Below, piece by piece: positions 36,698 to 47,086 of a stretch of 64,000 nt of DNA; the stretch's first letter is position 1; the number at the start of each line of letters is the position of its first letter. A model generated the notes under the pieces. That model did no database searches. It was not told where the DNA came from and saw only the letters and a list, made by a program, of their open reading frames with translations. Position numbers and translations under genes: made by a program. Origin of the DNA: Fibrella forsythiae (GTDB lineage: Bacteria > Bacteroidota > Bacteroidia > Cytophagales > Spirosomataceae); assembly GCF_017353175.1 (NCBI RefSeq), contig NZ_JAFMYW010000011.1, forward strand, positions 124,001 to 188,000, read 5' to 3'.

Positions 36698-37912
36698 ATG
36701 GCTGACAAACAAAAAGTTGTATTGGCATTTAGCGGAGGGTTAGACACCTCCTTCTGTGTAAAATACTTGACTGAAGACCGGGGCATGGACGTGTACTCGG
36801 TACTGGTTGATACAGGCGGTTTTTCGGCCGACGAACTTGCCGCTATTGAAGCGCGGGCTTACTCGCTGGGCGTTGTATCGCATGCCGTTGTATCGAAAAC
36901 AGACGACTATTATCAGGAATGCCTGAAGTTTCTGGTTTTCGGTAACGTATTGAAAAACAACACGTACCCGCTCTGTGTATCGGCTGAACGCATTTTCCAG
37001 GCTATTGCAGCGGCTGAGTATGCCCGTGAAATTGGCGCATCGGCCATTGCCCACGGATCAACCGGGGCGGGGAATGATCAGGTACGTTTCGATATGGCTT
37101 TCCGGATAATTATTCCTGAAGCCGAGATCATTACGCCCATCCGTGATCTGCGATTGTCGCGCGATGCCGAGATCGAGTACCTGAAAAGCAAAGGTGTCAA
37201 TCAAGAATGGCACAAAGCGGCTTATTCAATCAATAAAGGCCTGTGGGGTACGTCGGTTGGGGGCAAAGAAACGCTGACATCCAACGGGTATTTGCCTGAA
37301 TCAGCCTGGCCAACGCCGGTAACTAAATCGGGTGAAGAAGTGATTACTCTCACGTTCACGCATGGCGAACTGAAAGGAATAAAGAGCGATGCGTACGGCA
37401 GCGAAACATTTGCCAATCCGGTAGGGGCTATCCAACGCCTGACCGAGCTGGCCAGCCCCTATGGTGTTGGGCGGGATATACACGTGGGCGACACGATCAT
37501 TGGCATCAAAGGACGGGTTGGCTTTGAAGCACCGGCTCCGCTGATCATCATCAAGGCGCACCACACGCTGGAGAAACACGTGCTGACCAAGCATCAGTTA
37601 ACGTGGAAAGAACAGCTGGGTAACTTCTACGGCACCATGCTGCACGAAGGCCAGTTTATGGACCCCGTCATGCGCAACATCGAAACGTTCCTGGCCGACA
37701 CCCAGGGGCACGTAACGGGTGAGGTGCACGTGCAACTGGCTCCTTACCGGTTCACGGTACTTGGTATCGAGTCAGGCTACGATCTGATGTCGTCGACGTT
37801 TGGTTCATACGGCGAAATGAATAATGCCTGGACGGGTGATGACGTTCGTGGCTTCTCGAAAGTGGCCTCGAACCAGGTAATGATTTACGAAAAAGTTAAA
37901 GCGGGCAACTAA
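36698..37912 (+). CDS. argG: Argininosuccinate synthase
   Basis: 404 residues with the ATP-binding P-loop AFSGGLDTS at about residue 10, HGSTGAGNDQVRFD and the C-terminal EKVKAGN. It ligates citrulline and aspartate with ATP in the penultimate arginine step. Size is normal. It starts 160 bp after the reverse DUF389 gene and is followed, after a degenerate hairpin (H5), by a GT4 gene and argC. Start ATG at 36698 agrees with the MADKQKVVLAFSGG N-terminus of homologues. Confidence 0.97.
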   Translation: MADKQKVVLAFSGGLDTSFCVKYLTEDRGMDVYSVLVDTGGFSADELAAIEARAYSLGVVSHAVVSKTDDYYQECLKFLVFGNVLKNNTYPLCVSAERIFQAIAAAEYAREIGASAIAHGSTGAGNDQVRFDMAFRIIIPEAEIITPIRDLRLSRDAEIEYLKSKGVNQEWHKAAYSINKGLWGTSVGGKETLTSNGYLPESAWPTPVTKSGEEVITLTFTHGELKGIKSDAYGSETFANPVGAIQRLTELASPYGVGRDIHVGDTIIGIKGRVGFEAPAPLIIIKAHHTLEKHVLTKHQLTWKEQLGNFYGTMLHEGQFMDPVMRNIETFLADTQGHVTGEVHVQLAPYRFTVLGIESGYDLMSSTFGSYGEMNNAWTGDDVRGFSKVASNQVMIYEKVKAGN

Positions 37913-37924
37913 GTGCAAAAAGCA

Positions 37925-37996
37925 GTAGAATATCAGGTGCCGGGTAGCAGCCGTCGCGTATGACCAGGGTCTAGCATCCGGCATCCTATATCCTAC
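37925..37996. repeat. Degenerate hairpin H5 after argG
   Basis: The arms 37925-37952 and 37968-37996 pair with about 22 of 28 positions matched, around a 15-nt loop. It starts 12 nt after the argG stop. The word structure (GGTGCCGG / GGATGCCGGATGC) resembles the reiterated design of H2 and H4, but no sequence is shared. Confidence 0.5.
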
Positions 37997-38022
37997 TTTT
38001 CCATCCACTATCCATTACTAAT

Positions 38023-39282
38023 TTGGACATCGTTTTTGATGCCAGCCTGTTAGGCATCGGCCATTTCCACCCGCAGGCCCGGACAGGCGTTAACCGAGTG
38101 GCCGAGCATCTGGTGCGTGGCCTTGCTGATTCACCCGACGTGGCGTTGTCGCTCGCTGCTCCTACGCATCTGAGCGAGACACTGCGTTGGGTTGAAGATG
38201 TCATGCCTGAATATCACCTGCCCTTTGCCAATCGCGGCGGTGAACTCCAACTGGCTGAGTGGGAGAAAAACCTGCTTCGAGGCATGAACACGCGCAGCCT
38301 GCTGTCTAAATCGCTGCGTCATGTCTTTTATAAAGGGCGGCGGGCTATCGGTCTGGATTCATCGCGCATTATGCTGGATCGGTACCCCACGAAAACCATC
38401 TATCATTCGCCATTCTTTGCCATTCCAAACTACGTTGGCAGCGACCGCAGGATACAGAAGCTTCTGACGGTCAACGACCTGATTCCAATTCACCACCCCG
38501 AATGGTTCATCTCGGGCGAGCAGGCGGTGCAACAGGCAATCCGGACGCTGTCGAGTGATGCACATGTGATAACCGTTTCAGAGGCAACCAAAGACGATTT
38601 TTGTCAATATACCGGTTTTGACCCCGGGCGCGTTACACCGATCTACCTGGCGGCTTCGCGGCGGCTGTTCTACCCGGTAACAGACAGCGACCGGCTACAG
38701 CTAACCCAGCAGCGTTATGGACTCAAAGACGAACCCTACCTGTTGAGTATCGCCACGCTCGAGCCTCGTAAAAACATTCGGCACCTGGTTCAGTGTTTTG
38801 CCATGCTGGTGGCTGAAAATGCCATTCCTGCTGAGTTTAAATTAGTGCTGGTGGGCACAAAAGGCTGGAAAATGGACGAGTGGCTCAAAGAAATAAGAGC
38901 CAGTGAACAGCTGCTTTCCCGAATCATTTTTACCGGGTACGTTCCCGACGAAGACCTGGCGGCTCTCTACAGTGGTGCAACAGCATTCTTGTTTCCATCG
39001 CTATACGAAGGGTTTGGTTTACCCCCGCTTGAGGCGATGCAGTGTGGATTACCCGTGATTACATCCAACGTATCGTCGCTGCCCGAAGTGGTAGGTGATG
39101 CGGCCATCATGGTGTCGCCTACTGATGCTGATGCCCTCTGCCAGGCGATGATCGATGTGGTTAGTTCCGACGATTTGCAGCACCAGCTTCGCGTAAAGGC
39201 ACTTCAGCGGTCAAAATTATTTTCCTGGGAAAAATTTACGCGTCAGCATATCGACGTGTATCGTAATCTATCAAACTCATGA
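38023..39282 (+). CDS. GT4-family glycosyltransferase lying between argG and argC
   Basis: 419 residues from a TTG start at 38023. The C-terminal half has a typical GT-B nucleotide-binding domain: [15 protein letters not shown] and the EGFGLPPLE Ex7E motif, followed by [11 protein letters not shown]. It transfers a sugar from a nucleotide donor. The stop codon TGA overlaps the argC ATG by 4 nt (ATGA), so the two are translationally coupled although unrelated in function. The acceptor is unknown; a surface glycan is likely. Confidence 0.88.
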   Translation: MDIVFDASLLGIGHFHPQARTGVNRVAEHLVRGLADSPDVALSLAAPTHLSETLRWVEDVMPEYHLPFANRGGELQLAEWEKNLLRGMNTRSLLSKSLRHVFYKGRRAIGLDSSRIMLDRYPTKTIYHSPFFAIPNYVGSDRRIQKLLTVNDLIPIHHPEWFISGEQAVQQAIRTLSSDAHVITVSEATKDDFCQYTGFDPGRVTPIYLAASRRLFYPVTDSDRLQLTQQRYGLKDEPYLLSIATLEPRKNIRHLVQCFAMLVAENAIPAEFKLVLVGTKGWKMDEWLKEIRASEQLLSRIIFTGYVPDEDLAALYSGATAFLFPSLYEGFGLPPLEAMQCGLPVITSNVSSLPEVVGDAAIMVSPTDADALCQAMIDVVSSDDLQHQLRVKALQRSKLFSWEKFTRQHIDVYRNLSNS

Positions 39283-40259
39283 CAATTCAGGCAGGCATCA
39301 TTGGTGGCGCAGGCTACACAGGGGGCGAACTTCTTCGTATTCTTATCAACCATCCGTTTGTATCTATTGCCTTCATACACAGTCAGAGCCAGGCCGGAAA
39401 GCCCGTTTGGTCTACGCACACAGACCTGCTGGGCGATACCGACCTGATTTTTAGTGGCGGCGATACTCAGCCGTTTGTAGAACAGGCCGATCTGGATGTG
39501 CTGTTTCTGTGCTCGGGGCATGGGCAATCGGCGAAGTTTCTGGCCGATAACGACGTACCTGAACATGTTACGATCATTGACCTGAGCACTGATTTTCGCG
39601 ACGAAACCAATGAGTTTATTTACGGTTTGCCCGAGCTACAGCGCGAACGAATTCAACAGGCCGACCGGATCGCCAACCCCGGCTGTTTTGCCACGGCCAT
39701 TCAACTGACCCTGTTGCCGTTAGCCAGTGAAGGCCGGTTGCTCGATGCCATTCATGTAAGTGCCGTAACCGGCAGCACCGGAGCCGGGCAAGCCCTGGTA
39801 CCCACAACCGGGTTTACCTGGCGCAACAATAACCTCTCTGTTTATAAGGCATTTACCCACCAGCACCTGGCCGAGATCAGGCAGAGCTTAACGTACCTGC
39901 AACCAGGTTTTGGCGATGCCATCCAGTTTATTCCCTACCGGGGCGATTTCACGCGGGGTATCATTGCCAATGTGTACACGCCCTTCTCAGGTACGTTGTC
40001 GGAGGCCATTCAGTTGTATCGTGACTACTATGCTGCACATCCCTTCACGCACGTAAGCGACACGCCCGTTGACCTGAAGCAGGTGGTGAATACCAACAAG
40101 GCGCTGTTGAGCCTCGAAGTTCATGATGGCCAGTTACTTATTACCAGTGTGATCGACAACCTGACGAAAGGGGCTTCAGGCCAGGCCGTACAAAATATGA
40201 ACCTCGTCTTCGGCCTGCCTGAAGATGCGGGCCTGCGGCTCAAACCCGTTGCGTTTTAA
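39279..40259 (+). CDS. argC: N-acyl-gamma-glutamyl-phosphate reductase
   Basis: 326 residues. The Rossmann glycine motif GGAGYTGGELLRIL lies at residues 8-21 and the catalytic Cys in NPGCFAT at about residue 135. It reduces N-acylglutamyl phosphate to the semialdehyde with NADPH. It overlaps the GT4 gene by 4 nt. argB, argD and the carbamoyltransferase are not in the window. Confidence 0.96.
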   Translation: MTIQAGIIGGAGYTGGELLRILINHPFVSIAFIHSQSQAGKPVWSTHTDLLGDTDLIFSGGDTQPFVEQADLDVLFLCSGHGQSAKFLADNDVPEHVTIIDLSTDFRDETNEFIYGLPELQRERIQQADRIANPGCFATAIQLTLLPLASEGRLLDAIHVSAVTGSTGAGQALVPTTGFTWRNNNLSVYKAFTHQHLAEIRQSLTYLQPGFGDAIQFIPYRGDFTRGIIANVYTPFSGTLSEAIQLYRDYYAAHPFTHVSDTPVDLKQVVNTNKALLSLEVHDGQLLITSVIDNLTKGASGQAVQNMNLVFGLPEDAGLRLKPVAF

Positions 40260-40288
40260 AGCCGCCTTTTCAGCGTATCCGTAGCACC

Positions 40289-40756
40289 ATGAATGATTCC
40301 CTGCGGTTTTTCTTTGGTCCACAAGCCGATTATTATACGGGTGTTGCCGAAGATCTGGATGAGGGCAAAACCCGCTTCAACGAAGGGGCTTTCTTTTTTG
40401 GTATGTTCTGGATGGCTTACCGGAAAATGTATGCCAATGCGGCCATTACGTTCACCTTTATTATGACCGAAAGCGTGCTGGAAGACTGGTTGATACCGGA
40501 GGTGAGTAAAACGTTTGTCTATTCTCTCGTATCGAACATATTGATTGCCAGTGTGATTGGTTTTGCGGGAAACCGGCTCTATATCAATTTTGCCCGTAAG
40601 CGCGTGGCGGCAATCGCTCCGAATGTTGATGTGCCTACTGACTCTGAGGTGATTGCCCGGCTACGGAAACAGGGAGGGGTTAGCTGGCGGGGTCCGCTGG
40701 TGGTGCTGGTGGCATTTCTTGTTCTGGTCACTGGCATGTTCTACCTGACAATGTGA
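40289..40756 (+). CDS. DUF2628-like small membrane protein
   Basis: 155 residues. The pattern FNEGAFFFGMFWMAYRKMYANA followed by two hydrophobic helices and a final helix (LVVLVAFLVLVTGMFYL) matches DUF2628-type proteins, which have a cytoplasmic N-terminus and membrane helices of unknown role. It starts 29 bp after argC and is probably in the same transcript. Nothing links it to arginine. Confidence 0.72.
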   Translation: MNDSLRFFFGPQADYYTGVAEDLDEGKTRFNEGAFFFGMFWMAYRKMYANAAITFTFIMTESVLEDWLIPEVSKTFVYSLVSNILIASVIGFAGNRLYINFARKRVAAIAPNVDVPTDSEVIARLRKQGGVSWRGPLVVLVAFLVLVTGMFYLTM

Positions 40757-40857
40757 TGCTGGAAAGCGCCGCTGAAGTTGGCTATTGGCTGGCGGCTTAG
40801 TCGCGGAAACGGGCACCCGGGCCTGGTGATGGTATATTTGCTTTAAAATCAGATTGA

Positions 40858-42369
40858 ATGAAACGTATTGTTGGTGGCTTTTTATTGATGGCAATAAGCC
40901 TGTTGGTCTACTGGGCGTTCAGGCTATTTAACTGGCAACTTTCGCCGTTGGTTATTTGGGTATGGCTGGCTGGCGCTTTGTTGGTTAGCCTGGTCTATAT
41001 GGCGTTGCAGGCCAGTTATCGGTGGGGTAAATGGGGCGAACTGGCCCGGAAGGTGTTCCTGATTGCCCTGGTGGTACGAGTAGCCGTGGTGGTGGCCTCA
41101 CCACTAGCCGATAAGTTTGTGGATGTCTGCGTGTATATGGACGCCGGGCAATTAACCTCGCATGGCATCAACCCGTATGATTACTCCGATGCGCCTGAAC
41201 TACGTCACAACTGGCGAACCGACGACTACGGATTCACGTACCTGACCGTTTCGACCCAGAAAGACTGGGACTTTTACGCTGGTTCAAACCTTCCGCTGGC
41301 AGAATTGCTTTTCGGGCTATGGGAAACAACAGTCCATCATGTGTGGGCGTATCGGTTTGGTTTTGCCTTCCTGGATGCCCTGCTGAGTGCCTTCGTCTTT
41401 CTGTTTGTTGTCAAATTATGGCAAGGCACAAAACCGGATGTGCCGACCTGGAAAGAACTGGTCTGGTGTGTGGTGAAACCCAGCCAGCCGTTGTTCTACG
41501 CGATCTGGTTAGGAGCGCTCTCACCCGTATTGCTTAAGTCAGGTACGTTAATCAGCGAGCCGAAGGGCACTTGCCTGTTGCTGCTTGTGGCGGCTTTTCT
41601 GGCTTTATATAGTGCCTCGCGTTGGTGGGCGGCCATACTTGTTGGTCTGTCTGTAGCGTTCATGGGCCTTGGCGCTTTTTTCGCGCCTATACTCGGCTGG
41701 CGAACACTCACCGGCTCCGCTTATTTTCCGGCCAGCTTATCCCGTTTTACCAACTGGACCTATTTTCGGGAAACGATCCTGATCGTTGCTGTTGTGGTCG
41801 GTTCAGCCCTGGTCTGGTTTGTTCCTTACCTGCCCGAAGTAATCAATATGGGTGCAGAGCGTACCGCACGTAGCACAGGTATGATCAATCATGCCTCTAT
41901 GTGGCGTAGTTTAAACGATCTGATCCCGGGCCAGATACATACCGTCCGATTAGTGTATGGCGGCTTTTTTGCGCTGACAGTGCTGGCCGGGTTTCTGTTG
42001 AAGCGGTTGAGTATTGAAACCGTGTGTGCAGGCGGTGCGCTGTTCTTCCTGAACATCATCGTTACAGAAGGCAGCCTCGACCGGGTTAACGTCAGCTTGC
42101 TGATGGCCCTGTTGCTGATCGGGCGCGAAGACGTCAGAGCGGCACGGCACCTGGCAATTATCTACCTGTTCACCGGTATTCTGGCCTTATTGGCCTCTGT
42201 TCTTTTCTGGGTGCTGCTGCATGCGGGTATAATGACCGAGAAGTATTCATTTGCCTACGTAGATGGCATGTTATGCTTCCTGTTTGTCAACTACTACCTC
42301 TACTGGATGGTAAAGCAACTTATAGTTGTTCATCCCCATCCGGTAGGTATGCCGGGCGCGGTTGGTTAA
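40858..42369 (+). CDS. Integral membrane GT-C-like glycosyltransferase
   Basis: 503 residues with about twelve hydrophobic helices. The first large loop carries VDVCVYMDAGQLTSHGINPYDY, resembling the acidic loop of DUF2029/GT87-type mannosyltransferases, though I do not find their YPP tract. It converges with the polysaccharide locus (stop at 42369 versus 42377), leaving only 7 bp between the two ends. The role is probably sugar transfer on the periplasmic side of the membrane. Confidence 0.65.
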   Translation: MKRIVGGFLLMAISLLVYWAFRLFNWQLSPLVIWVWLAGALLVSLVYMALQASYRWGKWGELARKVFLIALVVRVAVVVASPLADKFVDVCVYMDAGQLTSHGINPYDYSDAPELRHNWRTDDYGFTYLTVSTQKDWDFYAGSNLPLAELLFGLWETTVHHVWAYRFGFAFLDALLSAFVFLFVVKLWQGTKPDVPTWKELVWCVVKPSQPLFYAIWLGALSPVLLKSGTLISEPKGTCLLLLVAAFLALYSASRWWAAILVGLSVAFMGLGAFFAPILGWRTLTGSAYFPASLSRFTNWTYFRETILIVAVVVGSALVWFVPYLPEVINMGAERTARSTGMINHASMWRSLNDLIPGQIHTVRLVYGGFFALTVLAGFLLKRLSIETVCAGGALFFLNIIVTEGSLDRVNVSLLMALLLIGREDVRAARHLAIIYLFTGILALLASVLFWVLLHAGIMTEKYSFAYVDGMLCFLFVNYYLYWMVKQLIVVHPHPVGMPGAVG

Positions 42370-42376
42370 CAGGCAG

Positions 42377-43552
42377 TTATACCCCGGTGCTACTCACTCG
42401 CTGACGGCGCATCAAGGCCGATTCGTAGGCGCTGAGTAATTGATCGGCCAGTATGGGTAAGTCGTATCGTTGCCGAACCAGCGCCTGTCCGATAGTTCGG
42501 ATCTGTTCCCGATAAGCTGCCTCATTGAGCACCTGTTCGAGGCTGTTCAGTACGCTCTCAACTGTGAGTTCCGTAAGGCAGGCAGCGCCCGTTTCCCGAA
42601 TAACATCACCAAACCCAACCCGGTCTGATACGATGGTGGCGACTCCTGAGGCCATGGCTTCTAAAACCGCTATCGAAAAACCTTCAGAGTAGGAGGGGAG
42701 TATAAAGGCAGTGGCATCGGCAAGAGCGGCTTTTTTATCGTTGCCCGTTAACATACCAACAAGCTTAATGCGATCGGCCAGGTTATGCTCCCGAATAAAC
42801 GCTTCTGCTGTTGCCTGGTACCCATCATCGGGGCCAGCCAGTACCAACAGGCCATCGGCATGGCGTTGGGTATATTGCTGAAAGGCAGGTAGGAGCAGAT
42901 CGAGCCCCTTCTTGATGTTCAGCCGACTCATGAACAGAATCAGCGGTTGCGTAGGCGAAATGCCATGCTGGTTGCGGAACGTACCTGGCGCCGGCAACGT
43001 CTCAAAATCAGCCATCGGTATTCCATTAGGGATAATCACGACGTTCGGATGCTGACGCCCCAGGTAGCGCAGCAAATCGTCGCGCTCATCGGCGTTGTAG
43101 AGATGGATCAGGTCGGCCCGGTTTAGCAGGCGTTTCTGCATCACGATCGACAGCAGTTTCTTTTTCCAGTAACTGTGCCTGACCGCCCATTTATCAAGCA
43201 ACCCATGCAGGGTAACCACCTTGGTAACGGATTTATCGAGCAGGAAAGGGGCCAGACTGCCGAAATGCCAGATGCCGTGACAGTGGATAATGTCGTATTC
43301 GTGAATGTGCGCTTTCAGATACTGGTAAAGGGGGACCGAATATTCCCGGAAAACACGGCTTATCGGGGGCGTACGTAACACCGGAATAACCCGCACACCG
43401 TCGGGAGCCGGATACAGTGCATCGCCAGGCGACATTGGGCTGAGAATGTCGACCTGATGGCCGCGCTCAACCGCTGCACCCGCATGATCATAAATGACAC
43501 GGGCAGGGCCGCCAATAGACCAGGTATATGCACAGATATTCAGGATTCTCAT
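42377..43552 (-). CDS. GT4-family glycosyltransferase
   Basis: 391 residues. N-terminal GT-B fold starts with CAYTWSIGGPARVIYDHA, the acceptor-loop glycine pattern; the C-terminal domain has MSRLNIKKGLDLLL and the catalytic EGFSIAVLE Ex7E motif. It is the last gene of the minus-strand polysaccharide locus and should add one sugar to the repeat unit, from the cytoplasmic face. Donor and linkage cannot be read. Confidence 0.9.
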   Translation of the reverse strand: MRILNICAYTWSIGGPARVIYDHAGAAVERGHQVDILSPMSPGDALYPAPDGVRVIPVLRTPPISRVFREYSVPLYQYLKAHIHEYDIIHCHGIWHFGSLAPFLLDKSVTKVVTLHGLLDKWAVRHSYWKKKLLSIVMQKRLLNRADLIHLYNADERDDLLRYLGRQHPNVVIIPNGIPMADFETLPAPGTFRNQHGISPTQPLILFMSRLNIKKGLDLLLPAFQQYTQRHADGLLVLAGPDDGYQATAEAFIREHNLADRIKLVGMLTGNDKKAALADATAFILPSYSEGFSIAVLEAMASGVATIVSDRVGFGDVIRETGAACLTELTVESVLNSLEQVLNEAAYREQIRTIGQALVRQRYDLPILADQLLSAYESALMRRQRVSSTGV

Positions 43553-43571
43553 GGTGGTGGGGCAACTACTT

Positions 43572-44729
43572 TTACGATTGCGATAAGTGAGTTAGCGCGT
43601 CATACATGGCTTTTCCGACGGCATCGGGGTTAAACACGTCGACGAGTTGGGCAGACCGAAGCCCCATCGCGGCTCGTTCGGCCCCAGACATGGCAAAGAA
43701 ACGACCAATTTTATCGGAAAGCTGCCGGGGCTGATTCGGATCGAACCGATAGCCGTTCTGCCCTTCCTGCACCAGGTCTGCAACGCAGCCGCAGCGGTCT
43801 GATACCAGCACGGGCAACCCGCAGGCCATCGCCTCATTAACCACCAGCCCCCACGGTTCTAATTGGCTGGGCAACACAAATACATCGGCCAGGGTCAGAA
43901 AGCGCGGTACTTCCTGCCAGTTACAGCCGGGTAAAAAAGAAATCCGGTTGGCGATACCCAACGTACCTGCCTGTTGCTGAAGGGCGGTTTTCTGGTCGCC
44001 CTCCCCCAACAGAATCAGCCCCCAGTTGGCCGACGGGTTTGCCCGGCATGCTTCAGCAAATGCATCAATCAGGGCTGCCAGGTTTTTTATAGCCAGTAAC
44101 CGCCCCACATACATCAGGTTGTTTGGGGGCAACTGAAGCGTTTGCTGCACAGCCTGCCGGGTAGGCAAGGCTTCGTCATATACTTCTCGCAGGAATGCGT
44201 TGTCTACCACTGCATTGTTCCGTACCAGAATCTGTTCGGGCATGGCGCCCAGTTGAACCAGGTAATCGGCGGCACGGGTGCCAAAACAGAAAAAACCGTC
44301 GCACATACGGACGAAAGCCCGCTTTATCTGCTCGCGCCAGCCTGTGCGCGGGCTGTCAAGCGCCGTTGATTCGTTTTGCAGGATAACCCGGCAACCCCTG
44401 ATCTTCAATACGATACCAAGCAAGAGTTGAGCCGGGTCATAATAGCCCGTTAGCAGCAGCACATCCGGCTTGAACGCCAGCCCGTGTGTCAGTAATCCGC
44501 TGATACGACGAGGCAACGATACGGATTCGAGCGCCCCGTTGTGCAGCAACCTGAACGGATACCCTACGGTTGATGCGTCAGGTACGCCAAGCCCCTCCCG
44601 GTGGCTTTCTGTGAGCGCAATCTGGAGAACGAGCAGGTCATCATCCGCCGTAAGTTGATCGGCTATCTTCTTGAACAGTAAGGACTTGTAGTGGGCCCAT
44701 AACGTATTATGCACAATCAGCAACCGCAT
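43572..44729 (-). CDS. GT4-family glycosyltransferase
   Basis: 385 residues, GT-B. The N-terminal domain starts MRLLIVHNTLWAHYKSLLF; the C-terminal domain has YVGRLLAIKNLAALIDAF and EPWGLVVNEAM, the Ex7E motif of GT4. It lies 19 bp upstream of the terminal GT4 gene and 13 bp from the polymerase-like gene, so co-transcription is very likely. It acts in assembly of the surface polysaccharide. Confidence 0.9.
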   Translation of the reverse strand: MRLLIVHNTLWAHYKSLLFKKIADQLTADDDLLVLQIALTESHREGLGVPDASTVGYPFRLLHNGALESVSLPRRISGLLTHGLAFKPDVLLLTGYYDPAQLLLGIVLKIRGCRVILQNESTALDSPRTGWREQIKRAFVRMCDGFFCFGTRAADYLVQLGAMPEQILVRNNAVVDNAFLREVYDEALPTRQAVQQTLQLPPNNLMYVGRLLAIKNLAALIDAFAEACRANPSANWGLILLGEGDQKTALQQQAGTLGIANRISFLPGCNWQEVPRFLTLADVFVLPSQLEPWGLVVNEAMACGLPVLVSDRCGCVADLVQEGQNGYRFDPNQPRQLSDKIGRFFAMSGAERAAMGLRSAQLVDVFNPDAVGKAMYDALTHLSQS

Positions 44730-44742
44730 AGCTCTCTGGTCA

Positions 44743-46098
44743 TTAAGCCGGTACGGCGGCTTCTACGGGTAGTGGGGTTGGTTGAGCAACGTACCCACGG
44801 CTCAACTCGGGTGCGTAGTAAACGCCCAGGAATCGCAGGTAAAAGCAGAGCGGGTGTAGCACTGCCATCTCGTAGGGTCGCCCCCCGGTAAATTGGCCAA
44901 CCAGCCCAAACAGAAATAAATAAGCGGCAAATGTTTCAATGTCAGTGTGCCCTCCTTTATAAGCCACCTTCAGTGATTCTTTCCCGAGTTGATAAATGAC
45001 ATGGCCGTACATTAAAAAGCCGAACAGTCCCTGATTGATAAGCGCCTCCAGCACGGGAATATCCAGGAAGAAGAATTTATAACCGTAGCCCATAATTAAC
45101 CCCAGCGGATTACCAATAACCGCGTAAGTCGTGTAGGTCCAGCTCATAACCCGGTTGACAGACGAACCATCCAGCTCGGCCAGGTCGCCTTTGGCTGTTT
45201 CTGCGCCCAATAAAGCCAGAATATTCTCGCTGAACCGCCCAAAAATCATATCACCGTAGAGGTAGATAATATCCCAGATTTCGGGCTTCAGGATGATCAG
45301 CACAAAGAAGCCTACGAACGGCATGGCCGCTACAATCAGCGAAAGTGGGCTAAAGATTATTCTGAACACCTGCTTGGGCGTCATAGTCCGTGCCTGAATG
45401 ACCAGGTGCATGACAGCCAGCAAGGTAGTAGACAGGATCGCCGATTTACTGAACGTCAACATCAAAATGATAATGTTGAAGATGGCCAGCGAGATACCAA
45501 TAATTTTGATGATGAACGATTGCTTTGCGCGGTTGGCCCACATCAGGCAGGCCAATAAACCGATCTGGGCATTACGCGAAAAAACGTGCGGATTTCCTGA
45601 TTTTTCGCCCGGCATACCGAATTGAATAGCTGCCCGCTGGCCCAAATGCCAGTCTGGATCGGTGATCAGCGAGTACACTAACCCTATGTTTGAGACCAAT
45701 GTGAAAAGCACGGCCACAATGACAATCTGCTCCGTGATCTCGTTGGGTACGTTGACCAGCAGGAACAGGAAAAGAAGCACGAAGAAGTAAAAGATCAGAT
45801 CTCGTCCCCGGTCGCCAATGGCCACTTCATTGAACATGAACGAGTAAATTATACTCATGACAATAAAGCCTACCAGTGCATTGAGAACAGGCATGTTAGG
45901 CGTGTAGTACTTCTTGAGAGCCGTACTCGGAATCATAAGTGCCATTCCCAGCAGTAGAAAACCGGCGGTGAAGTTGGCACTACCGGGCGCCACCTGAAGT
46001 GTCTCCTTTATAAAGAAAATGAGAGGATAGCCATCCAGCACCATCATAATCCCAACACACAGCCGAATCATGGCCCACTTGTGCATGAACTTACCCAT
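44743..46098 (-). CDS. O-antigen ligase/polymerase-like membrane protein
   Basis: 451 residues with about ten to eleven helices and one larger periplasmic loop (near 290-350, with WDIIYLYGDMIFGRFSENIL). The pattern resembles the WaaL/Wzy family: multi-helix proteins that polymerise or ligate undecaprenyl-linked glycan. No short diagnostic motif exists, so the assignment rests on topology and neighbours. It overlaps the upstream GT2 gene by 8 bp. In a locus with an ABC exporter, a ligase-type role is as likely as polymerisation. Confidence 0.7.
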   Translation of the reverse strand: MGKFMHKWAMIRLCVGIMMVLDGYPLIFFIKETLQVAPGSANFTAGFLLLGMALMIPSTALKKYYTPNMPVLNALVGFIVMSIIYSFMFNEVAIGDRGRDLIFYFFVLLFLFLLVNVPNEITEQIVIVAVLFTLVSNIGLVYSLITDPDWHLGQRAAIQFGMPGEKSGNPHVFSRNAQIGLLACLMWANRAKQSFIIKIIGISLAIFNIIILMLTFSKSAILSTTLLAVMHLVIQARTMTPKQVFRIIFSPLSLIVAAMPFVGFFVLIILKPEIWDIIYLYGDMIFGRFSENILALLGAETAKGDLAELDGSSVNRVMSWTYTTYAVIGNPLGLIMGYGYKFFFLDIPVLEALINQGLFGFLMYGHVIYQLGKESLKVAYKGGHTDIETFAAYLFLFGLVGQFTGGRPYEMAVLHPLCFYLRFLGVYYAPELSRGYVAQPTPLPVEAAVPA

Positions 46099-47050
46099 TG
46101 AATTTACGTAGAGTTAATCGGTGATACATGTAACTAAATTGACCGCGAACTAAAAACCAGAGGAGTTTACGCATCCGACTGTAGCGCCGCCAGAGGTTGC
46201 CGCTAAATTGGCTGTTGAGCTGTGGTTCATACCGTTCACTAACCTGTTTATGCTCAATGAGCCCTACAGAGGTAGCGATCTGCGACGATTTAGCGTCGGG
46301 CTGAATCCGGAACCCTCCCCAGAAGCCGGGTACCTGTTTGAACCGTACACCTGACCGAACGCCGAGCCGCGTCACTATCTCGTAGTCCATGACAAATCGG
46401 AGTGACTCATCAAGCCAGCCGGTTTCGGCCAGCAATGACCGGCGGATAAACAGCGACTGATTGAATATCTGCATGCCTTCGTGGATCTGGCAACCCGCGC
46501 TAAACGAAGGTACGCGCAGTTCTTCCAGAATAACGTCCTGTTCGTTGATGATGTACATATCACCATAAAAAACATCGGTTTCGGGTGCTTTTTGCCAGGC
46601 TTCGGCAACGCGCCAGAGGGCATCGGGGGCAAAGATGTCGTCGGAGTTCTGATAGGCAACGTAGTCGCCGGTGGCGCGGCGGAATCCTTTGTTAATGGCG
46701 TCAGTCTGGCCGTTGTCTTTCTCCATTACCCAGCCCGTCAGGTAGTCGGTGTACTTTTCCAGTATCGCCCGTGTTCCATCTGTTGAGCCACCATCAATCA
46801 CAAAATACTCCAGGTTTGGGTATTGCTGGTTTATAACGCTGAGGATAGTGCGTTCAAGAAAATCTGCCTGATTGTAGGAAGGCGTAACGATCGTCAATTT
46901 AGGCAACTTACCCGGTTCCAATGTGCTTTCCAGGGAATTGCCTGATGCCAACGTACCCGACAGCTTACCGGAGTTGGCAGACTGCGGTGCTTCGGTTACA
47001 AACTCATGGAGCGATTGGCGATGTCTCTCGCTGGACGATGGAATAGGCAC
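46091..47050 (-). CDS. GT2-family glycosyltransferase
   Basis: 319 residues. After a 48-residue lead, the GT-A fold begins LTIVTPSYNQADFLERT, with FVIDGGSTDGT and the metal-binding YQNSDDIF (DxD equivalent). The enzyme adds a sugar from a nucleotide donor at the cytoplasmic face. It overlaps the polymerase-like gene by 8 bp. Confidence 0.9.
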   Translation of the reverse strand: MPIPSSSERHRQSLHEFVTEAPQSANSGKLSGTLASGNSLESTLEPGKLPKLTIVTPSYNQADFLERTILSVINQQYPNLEYFVIDGGSTDGTRAILEKYTDYLTGWVMEKDNGQTDAINKGFRRATGDYVAYQNSDDIFAPDALWRVAEAWQKAPETDVFYGDMYIINEQDVILEELRVPSFSAGCQIHEGMQIFNQSLFIRRSLLAETGWLDESLRFVMDYEIVTRLGVRSGVRFKQVPGFWGGFRIQPDAKSSQIATSVGLIEHKQVSERYEPQLNSQFSGNLWRRYSRMRKLLWFLVRGQFSYMYHRLTLRKFNG

Positions 47051-47086
47051 AGGATTACAGTAAATCGGTCAAGTGTGTTGAGTGGT

